Source: Schumannella luteola
GTDB taxonomy: Bacteria; Actinomycetota; Actinomycetes; Actinomycetales; Microbacteriaceae
Length of the DNA stretch: 64,000 nt
Reading direction: 5' to 3'
Assembly (NCBI RefSeq): GCF_013408685.1
Contig: NZ_JACBZY010000001.1
Coordinates: forward strand, 1,054,001 to 1,118,000
Program-made: the position numbers and the translations under genes
Part shown: positions 16,060 through 24,274 of the stretch, piece by piece
Position numbering within the stretch: position 1 is the first letter of the stretch
Layout: each line of letters opens with the position of its first letter
Notes under the pieces: model-generated
What the model saw: only the letters and a program-made list of their open reading frames with translations
Database searches by the model: none
What the model was told of the DNA's origin: nothing

Positions 16060-16515
16060 ATGCGCATCCGCCCCTTCTCCCAGGCCGATACCGAGACCGT
16101 GGTCGAGATCTGGGAGCGCTGCGGACTCGTGCGCCCGTGGAACGACCCGCGGAAGGACATCGCCCGCAAGGCCGAGGTGCAGCCCGAGCTGTTCCTGGTC
16201 GGCGAGCTCGCCGTGGCCGGCGCCCCGCGCATCGTCGCGACGGCGATGGCCGGCTACGACGGACACCGCGGCTGGGTGAACTACCTCGCGGTCGACCCGG
16301 GCGCCCAGCGTCAGGGACTCGCGCGGGAGATGATGACCGAGGTGGAGCGGCTGCTGCTCGCCCGTGGCTGCCCGAAGGTCAACCTGCAGGTGCGCGAGGG
16401 CAACGCCGCCGCACTGGGGCTCTACGTCGCGCTCGGCTACACGATGGACGCGAGCGTGTCGCTCGGCAAGCGCCTCGTCGTCGACGGCCCGGGACCGGGC
16501 GCTCCTGCGGCCTGA
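16060..16515 (+). CDS. GNAT-family acetyltransferase (YpeA-like)
   Basis: A 151-residue N-acetyltransferase of the YpeA type. The fold markers are MRIRPFSQADTETVVEIWERCG, then WVNYLAVDPGAQRQGLAREM with the acetyl-CoA pyrophosphate loop QRQGLA, and VREGNAAALGLYVALGY. GGAGG directly precedes the ATG. It is a single-gene unit between the helicase terminator and a dispersed inverted repeat. The substrate is unknown. Confidence 0.9.
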   Translation: MRIRPFSQADTETVVEIWERCGLVRPWNDPRKDIARKAEVQPELFLVGELAVAGAPRIVATAMAGYDGHRGWVNYLAVDPGAQRQGLAREMMTEVERLLLARGCPKVNLQVREGNAAALGLYVALGYTMDASVSLGKRLVVDGPGPGAPAA

Positions 16516-16542
16516 CCGGCGCTCACACCCCGCGTGCACACC

Positions 16543-16608
16543 CCGCGGGAGTACGCACTTTGCGGGGTCACGAGCGGTCGTAGGGCTGCAAAGCACGTAC
16601 TCTCGCGG
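16543..16608. repeat. Intergenic inverted repeat, family 3
   Basis: Two 21-nt arms, CCGCGGGAGTACGCACTTTGC (one letter shy of the full dyad) at 16543-16563 and its near-complement at 16588-16608 (starting GCAAAGCACGTACTC), pair with three mismatches around a 24-nt loop. It lies between a + gene and a - gene end, where it could also act as a terminator. Confidence 0.65.
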
Positions 16609-16634
16609 CGTCGCGGCGTCGCGGCGTCGCGGCG
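16603..16634. repeat. 8-bp tandem repeat TCGCGGCG x4
   Basis: Four perfect copies of TCGCGGCG directly abut the right arm of the preceding inverted repeat and run almost to the stop of the YbaB-like gene. Confidence 0.8.
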
Positions 16635-16642
16635 GCGCCGGC

Positions 16643-17068
16643 TCAGAGCACCTGGCGCGCGCCGGCGGTCGGCGGCTCGGGGCGGCGGGAGATCTCGTCG
16701 CGGATCTGCCCGACGACCGCGCTGCCGGCGCCGAGGGCCTCCGCGGCGGCGGCGAGCGCCTTCTCGGCCGCGTCGCGCTGGGCCCGGGCGATCGTCTCCG
16801 TCACGAGCCGGCCGAGGTCGGCGGCGCGCAGCCCGAGCGCATCCTCACTGAAGCGCACCTCGCGCACGGCGCCGGTCGGCTCGGCGGTCACCTCGACCTC
16901 GCCGCGCAGCGAGCGGGCGGATGCGGTGGTCGCGGCGACCCGCTCGGCGAGCGCGTCGACGGTGGCTGTGCGCGCCTCCGCGGCGGCGACCTGCGCCTGC
17001 ACGGATGCTCGCACCCGGTCGGGGCTGCCGTAGGGGTCGGAGGGGTTTCCGCTGGCGGGGTCGCTCAT
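16643..17068 (-). CDS. YbaB/EbfC-family protein (EspL-like)
   Basis: A 141-residue protein starting MSDPASGN with GGAG 7 nt upstream. The C-terminal two-thirds match the YbaB/EbfC fold: a long helix (RVRASVQAQVAAAEARTATV), then beta strands EVEVTAEPTGAVREVRFSED, then a helix with AQRDAAEKALAAAAEALG. Homologues bind DNA as nucleoid-associated proteins. In mycobacterial ESX loci the similar EspL supports secretion of EspC-type substrates. Being last in an operon with an EspC-like gene and a putative effector, it is more likely a secretion accessory than the recR-linked YbaB. Confidence 0.72.
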   Translation of the reverse strand: MSDPASGNPSDPYGSPDRVRASVQAQVAAAEARTATVDALAERVAATTASARSLRGEVEVTAEPTGAVREVRFSEDALGLRAADLGRLVTETIARAQRDAAEKALAAAAEALGAGSAVVGQIRDEISRRPEPPTAGARQVL

Positions 17069-17155
17069 GTCGTTCTCCGGTGTCTCGCGCATCGCGCTTC
17101 GGGCTGGTCTTCGGATCGGGGCCGCCCGGCCCCGGGGTCGTCGGGCCGGTGGCGC

Positions 17156-17686
17156 TCAGCCGAGCTTCGACTTCACGGTCGCGACGTCGTCGCTGATCGT
17201 CTTGTCGGCGGCGCTGAGTCCGAGCTCGTCGGCGGGGTCGCTCAGGTCGACGAGTCCGCCGTTCAGGTCGGGCGTCCAGACCGAGAAGTGCAGCTGGCTG
17301 AAGTCGGACGCTCCGCGGGTGTCGACGGTGGCCTTGAGCAGGGCCGAGAGCCGGTCGCCGTCGATCGCGTCGTCGGCGATCGCGACATTGACGGCGAGCA
17401 CCCGGGCGAGCCCGTCGCGGGCGCTCTCGACGGTGACGTCGGCGATGTCCGGGTCGGCGGCGATGATCGCCTTCTTCACGTCGGTCAGCACCACGTCGCC
17501 TCCGCCGCTCGACGCGGGCGCGCATCCGGCGAACGCGAGGAGGGCGGCGATGCCGATCGCGAGGGCCGCGCCGATCCGCAGTCGTCGCACGGAGCGGCGG
17601 CGGATCCCGCGGCGGCGGGCGCGCGCCGTCAGCGACGACCGGGAACCGCGGGGCAGAAGCGAGCGCGACGCGCGTCGGGAGGCCAC
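17156..17686 (-). CDS. Putative lipoprotein of unknown function
   Basis: A 176-residue protein from a GTG at 17686 with a GAGAGG site upstream, 11 nt after the lipase-fusion stop. A long Arg-rich N-terminus precedes the hydrophobic stretch ALAIGIAALLAFAGC, whose AGC looks like a lipobox (Cys near 55). The mature part (VVLTDVKKAIIAADPDIADV) is a compact alpha/beta-like domain with no family recognised. Operon position suggests a surface component of the type VII-like cassette (inference). Confidence 0.62.
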   Translation of the reverse strand: MASRRASRSLLPRGSRSSLTARARRRGIRRRSVRRLRIGAALAIGIAALLAFAGCAPASSGGGDVVLTDVKKAIIAADPDIADVTVESARDGLARVLAVNVAIADDAIDGDRLSALLKATVDTRGASDFSQLHFSVWTPDLNGGLVDLSDPADELGLSAADKTISDDVATVKSKLG

Positions 17687-17697
17687 GGTTCAGCCTC

Positions 17698-19368
17698 TCA
17701 CTCGTTGAAGGCGTGGAACTGGTGGTCGACCACGCGCCCGGTGATCATCGACCGCACGTCGGCCGCGGCCTCCGGGTTCGCCGCCTCCCAGGCGGCCACC
17801 GACTGCGTGTAGTGCGCGTTGTTGTGCGTGCTCATCGGATCCCAGCCCTCGGGCGGGTTCGGCAGCTTCACGTTCGTGCGGTTCGGGTCGGAGGCGGTGC
17901 TGTCGGTGTACTGGCCGTCGGCGATCGGCACCGGGTCGGCCGCGTGCTCGAAGCTCACCACACGGGTCGACGGCGGGATGTCGAAGGTGCCGATCGGGGC
18001 GCCGTTGGTGATGATCGCGTCGGTGACGTAGGTGCGGTCGTGCTCGGCGATCGAGGCGGCCATGATGCCGCCCTGACTGAATCCGGTGTAGACGACGTGC
18101 GCGCCGGGCGGCACGCCCGCATCCTGCATCGCCTGCATGACCGCCCGCTCGTACTGGGTGCGCAGCGCGGGGTTGTCCATCGTGACGAGCGCGACGTTCG
18201 TGTCGAGATCGCCGAGCGAGCCCTGATCCTGTTTCCAGGGGAAGTTCCAGTCCTGCGTCGACGGCAGCGCGACCACGTAGCGGGTCTGGCCGTCGTCGCC
18301 GACGATCTGCTTGATGTCGACGACGCTGCGCTCGGCGGCGCCGATCTGGTCGGCGTAGCCGTTCTGCCGCACCGCATCCGAGAGCGAGTCGAGCCGAGTG
18401 ACGCCGTTGGCCTGCTCATAGGCGGTGCGCTGCTCTTGCGTGCTGAGCACGCTCGGGTCGAGGTCGGTGACGCGGCGGTCGGGTTGGATGAGGTCGGCCG
18501 CCGCCCCGCCGAACAGGCCGCCGACGACGGCGCCGCCCGCCGTGCCGAGCGGTCCGAACGCCGACCCGACACCCGCGCCGATGCCGATTGCGGCGACGTG
18601 CACCATCTTCGCCAGGATCGGCCGCAGCTTCTCGAGGATGTCGCCGATGACCGGCAGCAGCGCCTCGAGCAGCGCCTTCAGCTGCTCGAAGGCGGTCGTC
18701 ATGCGGTCGATGAGCTGACCGATGACCTTGATGAACTCGCCCGCGCGGTGGATGACCTTCTTGAGGTCGTCGATCTTGCTGAACGGGTTGATCGTGAAGC
18801 CGAAGAGGTCCATCACGAGGCCGGCGAGCTCGCTCAGCGCGCCGATGATCGCGTCGTGCACGGCGGTCACGATCGTGGAGGCGAGTTCGAGCGCCTTCGC
18901 GGCGGCGTTCGACCAGTCGCCCGCCTCGGTGAGCGCGCCGTCGAGGTCGTCGAGGCGCTTGCGCACGGCCCGCGCCGTCTGGCCCTTCTGCTCGGCCATC
19001 GTGCTGCGCGCCGAGACGACCTGCTCGCGCGCGTCGTGCAGCGACGAGGAGACGCCCGTCCAGGTCTGCGCGAACGCCGACACCTGCACCTTGTCGCCGG
19101 TGAGCGCGTCGAGCCAGGTGTCGAGGGGATGCACGTACTCGAGCGCCCAGCTGACGATCTTGACCGTGGTCGCACCCGGATCGGCGAACGCGACGCGGAA
19201 GGCCTCGGCGCCGCCCTGCGCCCAGGCGCCCGAGGCGAGCTGCGCGGCGACGTCGGCGGCGGAGCCGAGCGCGCGCCCGGCGGCCTCGCCGGCGGCGGAG
19301 CCGAGCGCGGCGCCGGCCTCGCTGAACGAGCCGGTCTCGCCGAAGGTCGAGGGGGCGGTGAGCGTCAT
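17698..19368 (-). CDS. Helical-domain/alpha-beta hydrolase fusion, candidate type VII effector lipase
   Basis: A 556-residue protein. Residues about 20-260 are Ala-rich helices with a WXG100/LXG-like helical-bundle look (STMAEQKGQTARAVRKRLDD, WSNAAAKALELASTIV). A glycine-rich hydrophobic segment (about 265-300) follows. The C-terminal half is an alpha/beta hydrolase with the nucleophile motif VYTGFSQGG (Ser431) and a likely catalytic His in one of THNNAHY or VVDHQFHAF. No signal peptide is present. Its ATG overlaps the EspC-like stop by four bases (ATGA), so the two are coupled. The fusion resembles secreted type VII effectors that carry a helical export domain and an enzymatic C-terminus, but no secretion ATPase gene lies in this window. 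Confidence 0.7.
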   Translation of the reverse strand: MTLTAPSTFGETGSFSEAGAALGSAAGEAAGRALGSAADVAAQLASGAWAQGGAEAFRVAFADPGATTVKIVSWALEYVHPLDTWLDALTGDKVQVSAFAQTWTGVSSSLHDAREQVVSARSTMAEQKGQTARAVRKRLDDLDGALTEAGDWSNAAAKALELASTIVTAVHDAIIGALSELAGLVMDLFGFTINPFSKIDDLKKVIHRAGEFIKVIGQLIDRMTTAFEQLKALLEALLPVIGDILEKLRPILAKMVHVAAIGIGAGVGSAFGPLGTAGGAVVGGLFGGAAADLIQPDRRVTDLDPSVLSTQEQRTAYEQANGVTRLDSLSDAVRQNGYADQIGAAERSVVDIKQIVGDDGQTRYVVALPSTQDWNFPWKQDQGSLGDLDTNVALVTMDNPALRTQYERAVMQAMQDAGVPPGAHVVYTGFSQGGIMAASIAEHDRTYVTDAIITNGAPIGTFDIPPSTRVVSFEHAADPVPIADGQYTDSTASDPNRTNVKLPNPPEGWDPMSTHNNAHYTQSVAAWEAANPEAAADVRSMITGRVVDHQFHAFNE

Positions 19369-19718
19369 CGCAGGATCGACCGTCCGTTCGCGTGGTCGAG
19401 ATCCTGCTCGAGCTTGCCGACGCCGGAGACGATCGACTGCTCGTTGCGCTCGAAGTCGTCGGCCGAGGCCTTCGTGGCGGCGCCGACCGCGGTCGCGAGC
19501 TCGGCGGTCACCTTGACGACGTCGGCCGTGTGCGAGATGAGTCCTGAGATCGGCGGGGCCATCCACGCGTTCATCAGCCCGAAGGCCGCCGCGTTGATCG
19601 GGTTCTGGGTGATGCGCGCATCCACCTCGCTCACCTGGTCGCCGACGGCGGTGAGGTCTTTCGCGACCTTGTGCAGCACGTCGGGATCGATCGCGATGAT
19701 CTCGGTGCCCTCGGCCAT
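19365..19718 (-). CDS. EspC/WXG100-like type VII secretion target protein
   Basis: A 117-residue, nearly all-helical protein. It begins MAEGTEIIAIDPDVLHKVAK, which matches the EspC (DUF2580-like) start pattern, and continues through AAFGLMNAWMAPP and the helix VTAELATAVGAATKASADDF. A FERNE segment near residue 92 resembles the YxxxD/E secretion signal with Phe for Tyr. It is the first gene of the minus-strand cassette and is translationally coupled to the lipase fusion. It probably acts as an export partner of that protein (inference). Confidence 0.68.
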   Translation of the reverse strand: MAEGTEIIAIDPDVLHKVAKDLTAVGDQVSEVDARITQNPINAAAFGLMNAWMAPPISGLISHTADVVKVTAELATAVGAATKASADDFERNEQSIVSGVGKLEQDLDHANGRSILR

Positions 19719-19838
19719 GCTCTCCCCCGGTCTCGGCTGCTGACACCACCGTAGGGAAACCTCAGGTTGCTTGTCACCCGTTCGGGGGTGAAAAGTGCGA
19801 AACGCGTGCCCCGTGCGGCTGGGGAGGAGGGCGGGATG

Positions 19839-20456
19839 TCAGCGCTGCTGCCCGGGGAAGGTCACGACGCCGGTGAGCCAGGGGCCGGCGAGCTGGTCTT
19901 CGGTCACCCGCACGCCCGTGAGGTTCTCGGCCAGCGCCCACGCGCTCGCGGTGGGGGAGTCGGGATCGCCGTCGTCGAGATCGAAGCCGGCATCCGTCAG
20001 AGCCGCGAGCGTCTCCGACGCGACGTCGTCGTCGAGGTCGTGCCGCGCCGAGAAGGCGAGCGGCTCGAAGGCGAGCCGTTCGCGACGCCCGCTCCACCAG
20101 TGGAAGCGGTCGACGCCGTTCACGTTGAGGAAGTGTGCGGCCACCTCGTGGTCGTCGATCACCGGACGCATCAGCTCGTCGGTCACCCCGACCCATCCAT
20201 TCGCCTGCAGCAGCAGGGTCGCGGTGCCGATCGCCCGCACGCCGACCAGCTGCCGGTCGACCGTGGCGATCTCGAAGGCGTCCTGACTCGCCCCGATGAG
20301 GGAATCGAGGTCGGGAGCCGTGGCGCGACCGCGAGCCTCGAGCAGGTCGAGCAGGCGGCGCGGGGTGATACCGGGCACGGTTGCGGCGCAGTAGCCGTAG
20401 TCGACGAGCAGCCGGTAGTCGAGGAACCAGCGGTAGTCGGATGCGGAGGCGGTCAT
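19839..20456 (-). CDS. DUF6461 domain-containing protein
   Basis: A 205-residue cytoplasmic protein. The N-terminus SDYRWFLDYRLLVDYGYCAA and the internal TLLLQANGWVGVTDELMRP followed by VNGVDRFHWWSGRRE match DUF6461, a family abundant in actinobacteria with unknown function. There is no catalytic motif. It ends 120 nt before the EspC-like gene; the intervening sequence shows no clear structure. Confidence 0.75.
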   Translation of the reverse strand: MTASASDYRWFLDYRLLVDYGYCAATVPGITPRRLLDLLEARGRATAPDLDSLIGASQDAFEIATVDRQLVGVRAIGTATLLLQANGWVGVTDELMRPVIDDHEVAAHFLNVNGVDRFHWWSGRRERLAFEPLAFSARHDLDDDVASETLAALTDAGFDLDDGDPDSPTASAWALAENLTGVRVTEDQLAGPWLTGVVTFPGQQR

Positions 20457-20496
20457 CGCGCGCTCGCTTCCGCGCCCTCGTCGGCGGTCGGCATCC

Positions 20497-21261
20497 TCAG
20501 ATCACGCGGATGTGGTCGGGCGAGTCGAGCCAGGCGTCGAAGGTGATCGTGCCCCGGTCGGCGTCCGGCTCGCCCGCGAGGGCGCCCGAGGCCATGCCGC
20601 GGCCGAAGGCGCCGGGCAGGCGCGCCTCGACCAGACGGCGTCGGGCGCCGTCGTGCTGCAGCATCCGCCGCATCAGATCGGCCAGGCTGGCCTGCTCGGG
20701 TCCGGCGAGATCGGTCGCGCGGCCCACGGCGGGCGCCGCGGCGAGCTCGGCCAGACGGGCGCCCACCTCGCGGGCGGCGACCGTGCGCACGAGCGCCTTC
20801 GGGGCCACCGTCACCGGCCCGACCGTCGCTCGCACGAGGGTCTGCTCGGCGAACTCGTGGAACTGCGTCGCCCGCAGCACCGTCCAGTCGACCGCGCCGT
20901 GCTCGGCGGCCAGCACCCGCTCCTGCGCGAGCTTGCCGGCGTAGTAGCCGTCGTCGATGTCGTCGATGCCCACGATCGACAGCGCCACGTGATGCGGAAC
21001 GCCGGCGAGACGCTCGGCCTCGAGCAGCGCCCGCGTTCCGCGCTCGAAGAACTCGACCGCCTCGCGCTCCTTGATCGTGGCGACGCTGGTCACGTCGATC
21101 AGGGCCTCGACGTCGTCCAGCGCGGCGACGGTGGCGGCGGCGTCGAGGATGTCGTGCCCGGCCGAGCGCGACAGCGGCACCACATCGTGCCCGGCGGCTT
21201 CGGCGGCGGCCACGGTGTGCCGCCCGACCACGCCGGTCGCCCCGGCGATCGCGATCTTCAT
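20497..21261 (-). CDS. NAD(P)-binding NmrA/SDR-like protein
   Basis: A 254-residue atypical short-chain dehydrogenase-like protein. The N-terminal Rossmann motif is MKIAIAGATGVVGRHTV. An extended active-site-like region contains DDGYYAGKLAQERVL, resembling the YxxxK pair, and the C-terminal part is a substrate domain (DLAGPEQASLADLMRRML). Homologues include sugar epimerase-like and NADPH-sensing proteins. It sits 40 nt downstream of the DUF6461 start, on the same strand. Confidence 0.85.
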   Translation of the reverse strand: MKIAIAGATGVVGRHTVAAAEAAGHDVVPLSRSAGHDILDAAATVAALDDVEALIDVTSVATIKEREAVEFFERGTRALLEAERLAGVPHHVALSIVGIDDIDDGYYAGKLAQERVLAAEHGAVDWTVLRATQFHEFAEQTLVRATVGPVTVAPKALVRTVAAREVGARLAELAAAPAVGRATDLAGPEQASLADLMRRMLQHDGARRRLVEARLPGAFGRGMASGALAGEPDADRGTITFDAWLDSPDHIRVI

Positions 21262-21337
21262 CCCGTCACTGTGGCACTGCTCACCGCGGATCGGGCGGTG
21301 CCCGGCGCGTGCGTCGGGTGAACGGGGGAGGAATTAG

Positions 21338-21463
21338 TCGCTGTTGCGGCGGGCTTTCGCGGTGGTGCTGCTCCGCGGTCGGAGCGTCGCGCCGGCTCAG
21401 TCGCTGTTGCGGCGGGCTTTCGCGGTGGTGCTGCTCCGCGGTCGGAGCGTCGCGCCGGCTCAG
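21338..21463. repeat. 63-bp tandem duplication of the siderophore-interacting gene's 3' end
   Basis: Two perfect 63-bp copies (21338-21400, 21401-21463) are followed by the true gene end, which repeats the first 13 bases. On the minus strand each unit begins with the last codons and TGA stop and contains the hairpin GCTCCGACCGCGGAGC. The duplication therefore multiplied a stop plus terminator-like hairpin. Confidence 0.92.
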
Positions 21464-22269
21464 TCGCTGTTGCGGCCGGCCTTCCAGTACCCGCAGAACG
21501 TCACGTTCTTCTTGTTCACGCCGAGCTCGCTCACGAGGTAGCGGCGGGTTCCGGTGACGAGGGCGGCCTCGCCGACGGCGAAGGCGTAGGGCGCGCCGAC
21601 CGGGAACGGCAGGTCGCGCACGTGCTGCAGCGCGGTCGCGCCGACCTTCGTGCCCTCGGGGCGGATGACCCAGTGCAGGTCGATCGAGTCGGGCGCCTCG
21701 ATGTGCTGGGCGTCGTCGAGGGTGTCGAGCTCGATGATCGCGATCCCCGTGGCATCGCGCGGCAGGTCGCGCAGGATGCCGGCCACGGCCGGGAGCCCGG
21801 AGGGGTCGGCGACGAGCAGGAACCAGTCGGCGGGCACGGGGCTCCAGCCGCATCCCTGGTCGATGAGGGCCACCGCGGATCCGGGCTGCGCTGCCGCCGC
21901 CCACGGCCCGGCGACGCCCTCGTCGCCGTGCACGACGAAGTCGATGTCGAGCTCGCGCTGCTCGGGGCGGAAGGCGCGGACGGTGTAGTTGCGGATCACC
22001 GGACGCGTCGCCTTCGGCAGCGTCAGGTACTTCAGGTAGCCGCGCATGTCGATCCGGTCGGGCAGCCGGTCGAAGCCGGGGTCGCCCTCGGCGACGGGGA
22101 TCGCGAGACGGAACCACTGGTCGAAGCCCTGGTATTCGAAGCGCGCCAGGTCGTCGCCGCCGATCGTGACCCGCTGGAAGTGCGGCGAGACACGCTCGCT
22201 GCGCAGCACCTCCGCCCGCACGAGGCCGGCGACGCCGTGGGTGATCTCGATGTTGCTGATGGATGCCAC
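21460..22269 (-). CDS. Siderophore-interacting flavoprotein (ViuB/SIP family ferric reductase)
   Basis: A 269-residue FAD-binding reductase that releases iron from imported ferric siderophores. Family markers are the N-terminal barrel, the FAD signature RNYTVRAFRPEQRELDIDFV, the NAD(P)H-binding region (GPWAAAAQPGSAVALIDQGC) and the C-terminal NKKNVTFCGYWKAGRNSD. It starts at a GTG with AGGAG upstream. An iron box at 22295-22316 indicates DtxR/IdeR control. It likely serves the desferrioxamine-type operon 2 kb away. The 3' end is followed by a tandem duplication of its stop region. Confidence 0.9.
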   Translation of the reverse strand: MASISNIEITHGVAGLVRAEVLRSERVSPHFQRVTIGGDDLARFEYQGFDQWFRLAIPVAEGDPGFDRLPDRIDMRGYLKYLTLPKATRPVIRNYTVRAFRPEQRELDIDFVVHGDEGVAGPWAAAAQPGSAVALIDQGCGWSPVPADWFLLVADPSGLPAVAGILRDLPRDATGIAIIELDTLDDAQHIEAPDSIDLHWVIRPEGTKVGATALQHVRDLPFPVGAPYAFAVGEAALVTGTRRYLVSELGVNKKNVTFCGYWKAGRNSD

Positions 22270-22294
22270 GGGTGCTCCTGTCGGGCGAACGGGT

Positions 22295-22316
22295 CAGGTA
22301 AGGCAATCCTAACCTG
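22295..22316. promoter_or_regulatory. DtxR/IdeR iron box upstream of the siderophore-interacting gene
   Basis: The near-palindrome CAGGTAAGGCAATCCTAACC(TG) has half-sites AGGTAAGG and CCTAACCT matching the DtxR consensus; the reverse strand scores 13 of 19 against TTAGGTTAGSCTAACCTAA. It lies 26 bp before the GTG start. Confidence 0.72.
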
Positions 22317-22421
22317 CTCTCGAACGATCGTCGATCCGGATAGTCGGGGCTGTGGCGCAGCGGCGGTCGAGGCTGTGGACAACTTCATCGCGCCCGCCCG
22401 GGTGTCGAGTTGTATCGGCGC

Positions 22422-23024
22422 ATGAGCGACGAAGCGCCAGTCGGCTCCGCCGCACCGCAGGCGATCCGGCAGCGCTGGAAACCCGGCCCGTGGCAGCTGG
22501 GCTGGCTCGCGATCATCGTCGGTACTGCCGATCTCGTGATTGTCGGCATCTTCATTCCAGGCGCGTACGAGTGGTTCGGCTCGTGGTTCTTCCCCTGGGT
22601 GACCAGCCCGGGCTTCGGCGGATTCGCGGCGGTGATCGCTGCCGCGATCGCGTTCGCGGCAGCGCGCCACCAATCCGCCTCGCAACGCCAGGCGGAACGC
22701 AAAGAGCAGTGGTGGAAGCGCGCGGAATGGGCGCTCAACCTCACCTTGAGCGGCGAGTCAGCAATCCGTGAGGTGGGTTACGAGACGCTCGGCTCGCTGA
22801 GCACGAGCGAGTACGCGGCGGTCCACGAAGCGGACATCATCAGCGCGGCGACGAATCGCTCGCTCGCGGCGTACCAGGGCTCGATCGAGCTCGCCGGTGC
22901 CGGCGCCGGTGCCGCTTCTGCAGCGAGTGCGGATGTTGGTGATTCTCAGGTGCAGGCGGACAATGGGACTCACGAGCGGGAGGAGTATCGCGATGACCGA
23001 CACCGTGAACCCGACCGTTCCTGA
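22422..23024 (+). CDS. Hypothetical two-TM membrane protein
   Basis: No family recognised. The 200-residue product has a short polar N-terminus and two transmembrane segments (about 27-50 WLAIIVGTADLVIVGIFIPG, and 66-84 GFGGFAAVIAAAIAFAAA). A long cytoplasmic helix starting RHQSASQRQAERKEQWWKR follows, then an Ala/Gly-rich tail. The layout resembles small actinobacterial membrane proteins with a cytosolic coiled coil. Its end overlaps a small downstream gene by 32 nt, suggesting a two-gene unit. Composition is slightly lower in GC than its neighbours. Confidence 0.6.
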   Translation: MSDEAPVGSAAPQAIRQRWKPGPWQLGWLAIIVGTADLVIVGIFIPGAYEWFGSWFFPWVTSPGFGGFAAVIAAAIAFAAARHQSASQRQAERKEQWWKRAEWALNLTLSGESAIREVGYETLGSLSTSEYAAVHEADIISAATNRSLAAYQGSIELAGAGAGAASAASADVGDSQVQADNGTHEREEYRDDRHREPDRS

Positions 23025-23163
23025 CGCGACGACCGACAAGCCTCTCGTCGTCAGCGAGCGTGAAGCGATCGCGGCCGCGCGGGCGCGTGTCGCCGTCGAC
23101 AAGCTCCGCGGCATCACGACCTTGCCGTGGATCGTCGAGCTCGCGAATCGACCGAAGGCCTGA
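22993..23163 (+). CDS. Small hypothetical protein (56 aa)
   Basis: Begins MTDTVNPTVPDATTDKPLVV and continues as a charged helix (SEREAIAAARARVAVDKLRG). A near-perfect GGGAGGAG ribosome site lies 7 nt upstream (22978-22985), a strong argument for translation. It overlaps the end of the two-TM protein in another frame. Function unknown. The pairing of a membrane protein with a small soluble partner is the only contextual clue. Confidence 0.6.
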   Translation: MTDTVNPTVPDATTDKPLVVSEREAIAAARARVAVDKLRGITTLPWIVELANRPKA

Positions 23164-23219
23164 GTTCGCAGTCGAGCCGGCCGCAGTCGGCGGTTCGGTG
23201 ACGCGCGCAGGCAGCGGGC

Positions 23220-24161
23220 TCAGGCGAGCGCGAGCAGCGCCGCCGCCGCGAGGGCGAGCACGAGTCCGATCCACTGCACCGGCGCGATCCGCTCGCGCAG
23301 CAGCACCGAGGCGAGCAGGATCGTGCCCGCCGGGTACATGGCCGTCAGCACGCCCACGACGCTGACGTCGCCGATGCGCAGCGCCGACAGGATGAGCGTG
23401 TTCGCCGTCGTGTCGAGCAGTCCGGCGGCGCTCGCGAAGGCGATCGTGCGTGGCGTGAAGCCGGAGAACGTGCGCACTCCGGATGCGGGAGCCGCTCCGG
23501 CGGCGTTCGCGGCCCGGGCGCGCGACCGCATCCGGGTCAGCAGGATCGCCGACGCGACGCCGAGGATCAGCACCATGCCGATGCGGTTGACGAACAGCGG
23601 CAGGATGCCCGAATCGTGCGGGGTCTGGTCGAGCAGCACCACGATGACGCCGACGAGGATGCCCGCCGCGACCGCCAGCAGCAGCGCCGGCACGGTCGGC
23701 CGCACGATCGGCAGCCGCCTGGTCGGATCGGCGGGGTCGCGCGCCGGCGGGACGAAGCCGACCAGCACGACCGCGATCAGGGCGACGACGAGCGCGACCG
23801 GACCCATCGGTCCGAGGTGATCGCCCTGCAGCAGACCCCACACCATCGGCACCATCGCGCCGAGCAGCGCGGTGAGCGGCGAGATGATGCTCATCGGACC
23901 GCGGGCGAGCGCGGCGTAGAGAAGCGGGAGCGCGGTCGCGCTGGTCACCGCGCTGAGGCCGCCCCAGAGCAGCGCGCCCGACGACCAGGTTCCGCCGAAG
24001 ACCGGCACCCCGATGGCAAGCAGCACGATCAGGCCGGTCGTCGCGCTCAGCGCAGTCACGACCGGGACCGGCAGCCGACGCCCGGAGAGCCCGCCGACGA
24101 AGTCGGCCGAGCCGTAGGCGAGCGCGGCGGCGAGACCGAGGATCACGGTGAGCACGAGCAT
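23220..24161 (-). CDS. DMT-superfamily (EamA-like) transporter
   Basis: A 313-residue membrane protein with ten predicted transmembrane helices in two EamA repeats. The N-terminal repeat begins MLVLTVILGLAAALAYGSAD and the C-terminal repeat ends VQWIGLVLALAAAALLALA. Typical turns such as ERIAPVQW near the last helix are present. A longer frame to 24293 runs through a palindromic repeat and is rejected. Substrate unknown; metabolites or amino acids are usual for the family. Confidence 0.85.
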   Translation of the reverse strand: MLVLTVILGLAAALAYGSADFVGGLSGRRLPVPVVTALSATTGLIVLLAIGVPVFGGTWSSGALLWGGLSAVTSATALPLLYAALARGPMSIISPLTALLGAMVPMVWGLLQGDHLGPMGPVALVVALIAVVLVGFVPPARDPADPTRRLPIVRPTVPALLLAVAAGILVGVIVVLLDQTPHDSGILPLFVNRIGMVLILGVASAILLTRMRSRARAANAAGAAPASGVRTFSGFTPRTIAFASAAGLLDTTANTLILSALRIGDVSVVGVLTAMYPAGTILLASVLLRERIAPVQWIGLVLALAAAALLALA

Positions 24162-24274
24162 CCACGCTAGCCGTGCGGGGACGTGCGCGTCGCGGTTGCG
24201 CGCCTGCCAGCGCGAACAGTCGAGGGGCGCTGTGGGACGGACGTGCTGAGGATGCGGGCGCTGGTGGGGCGGGA

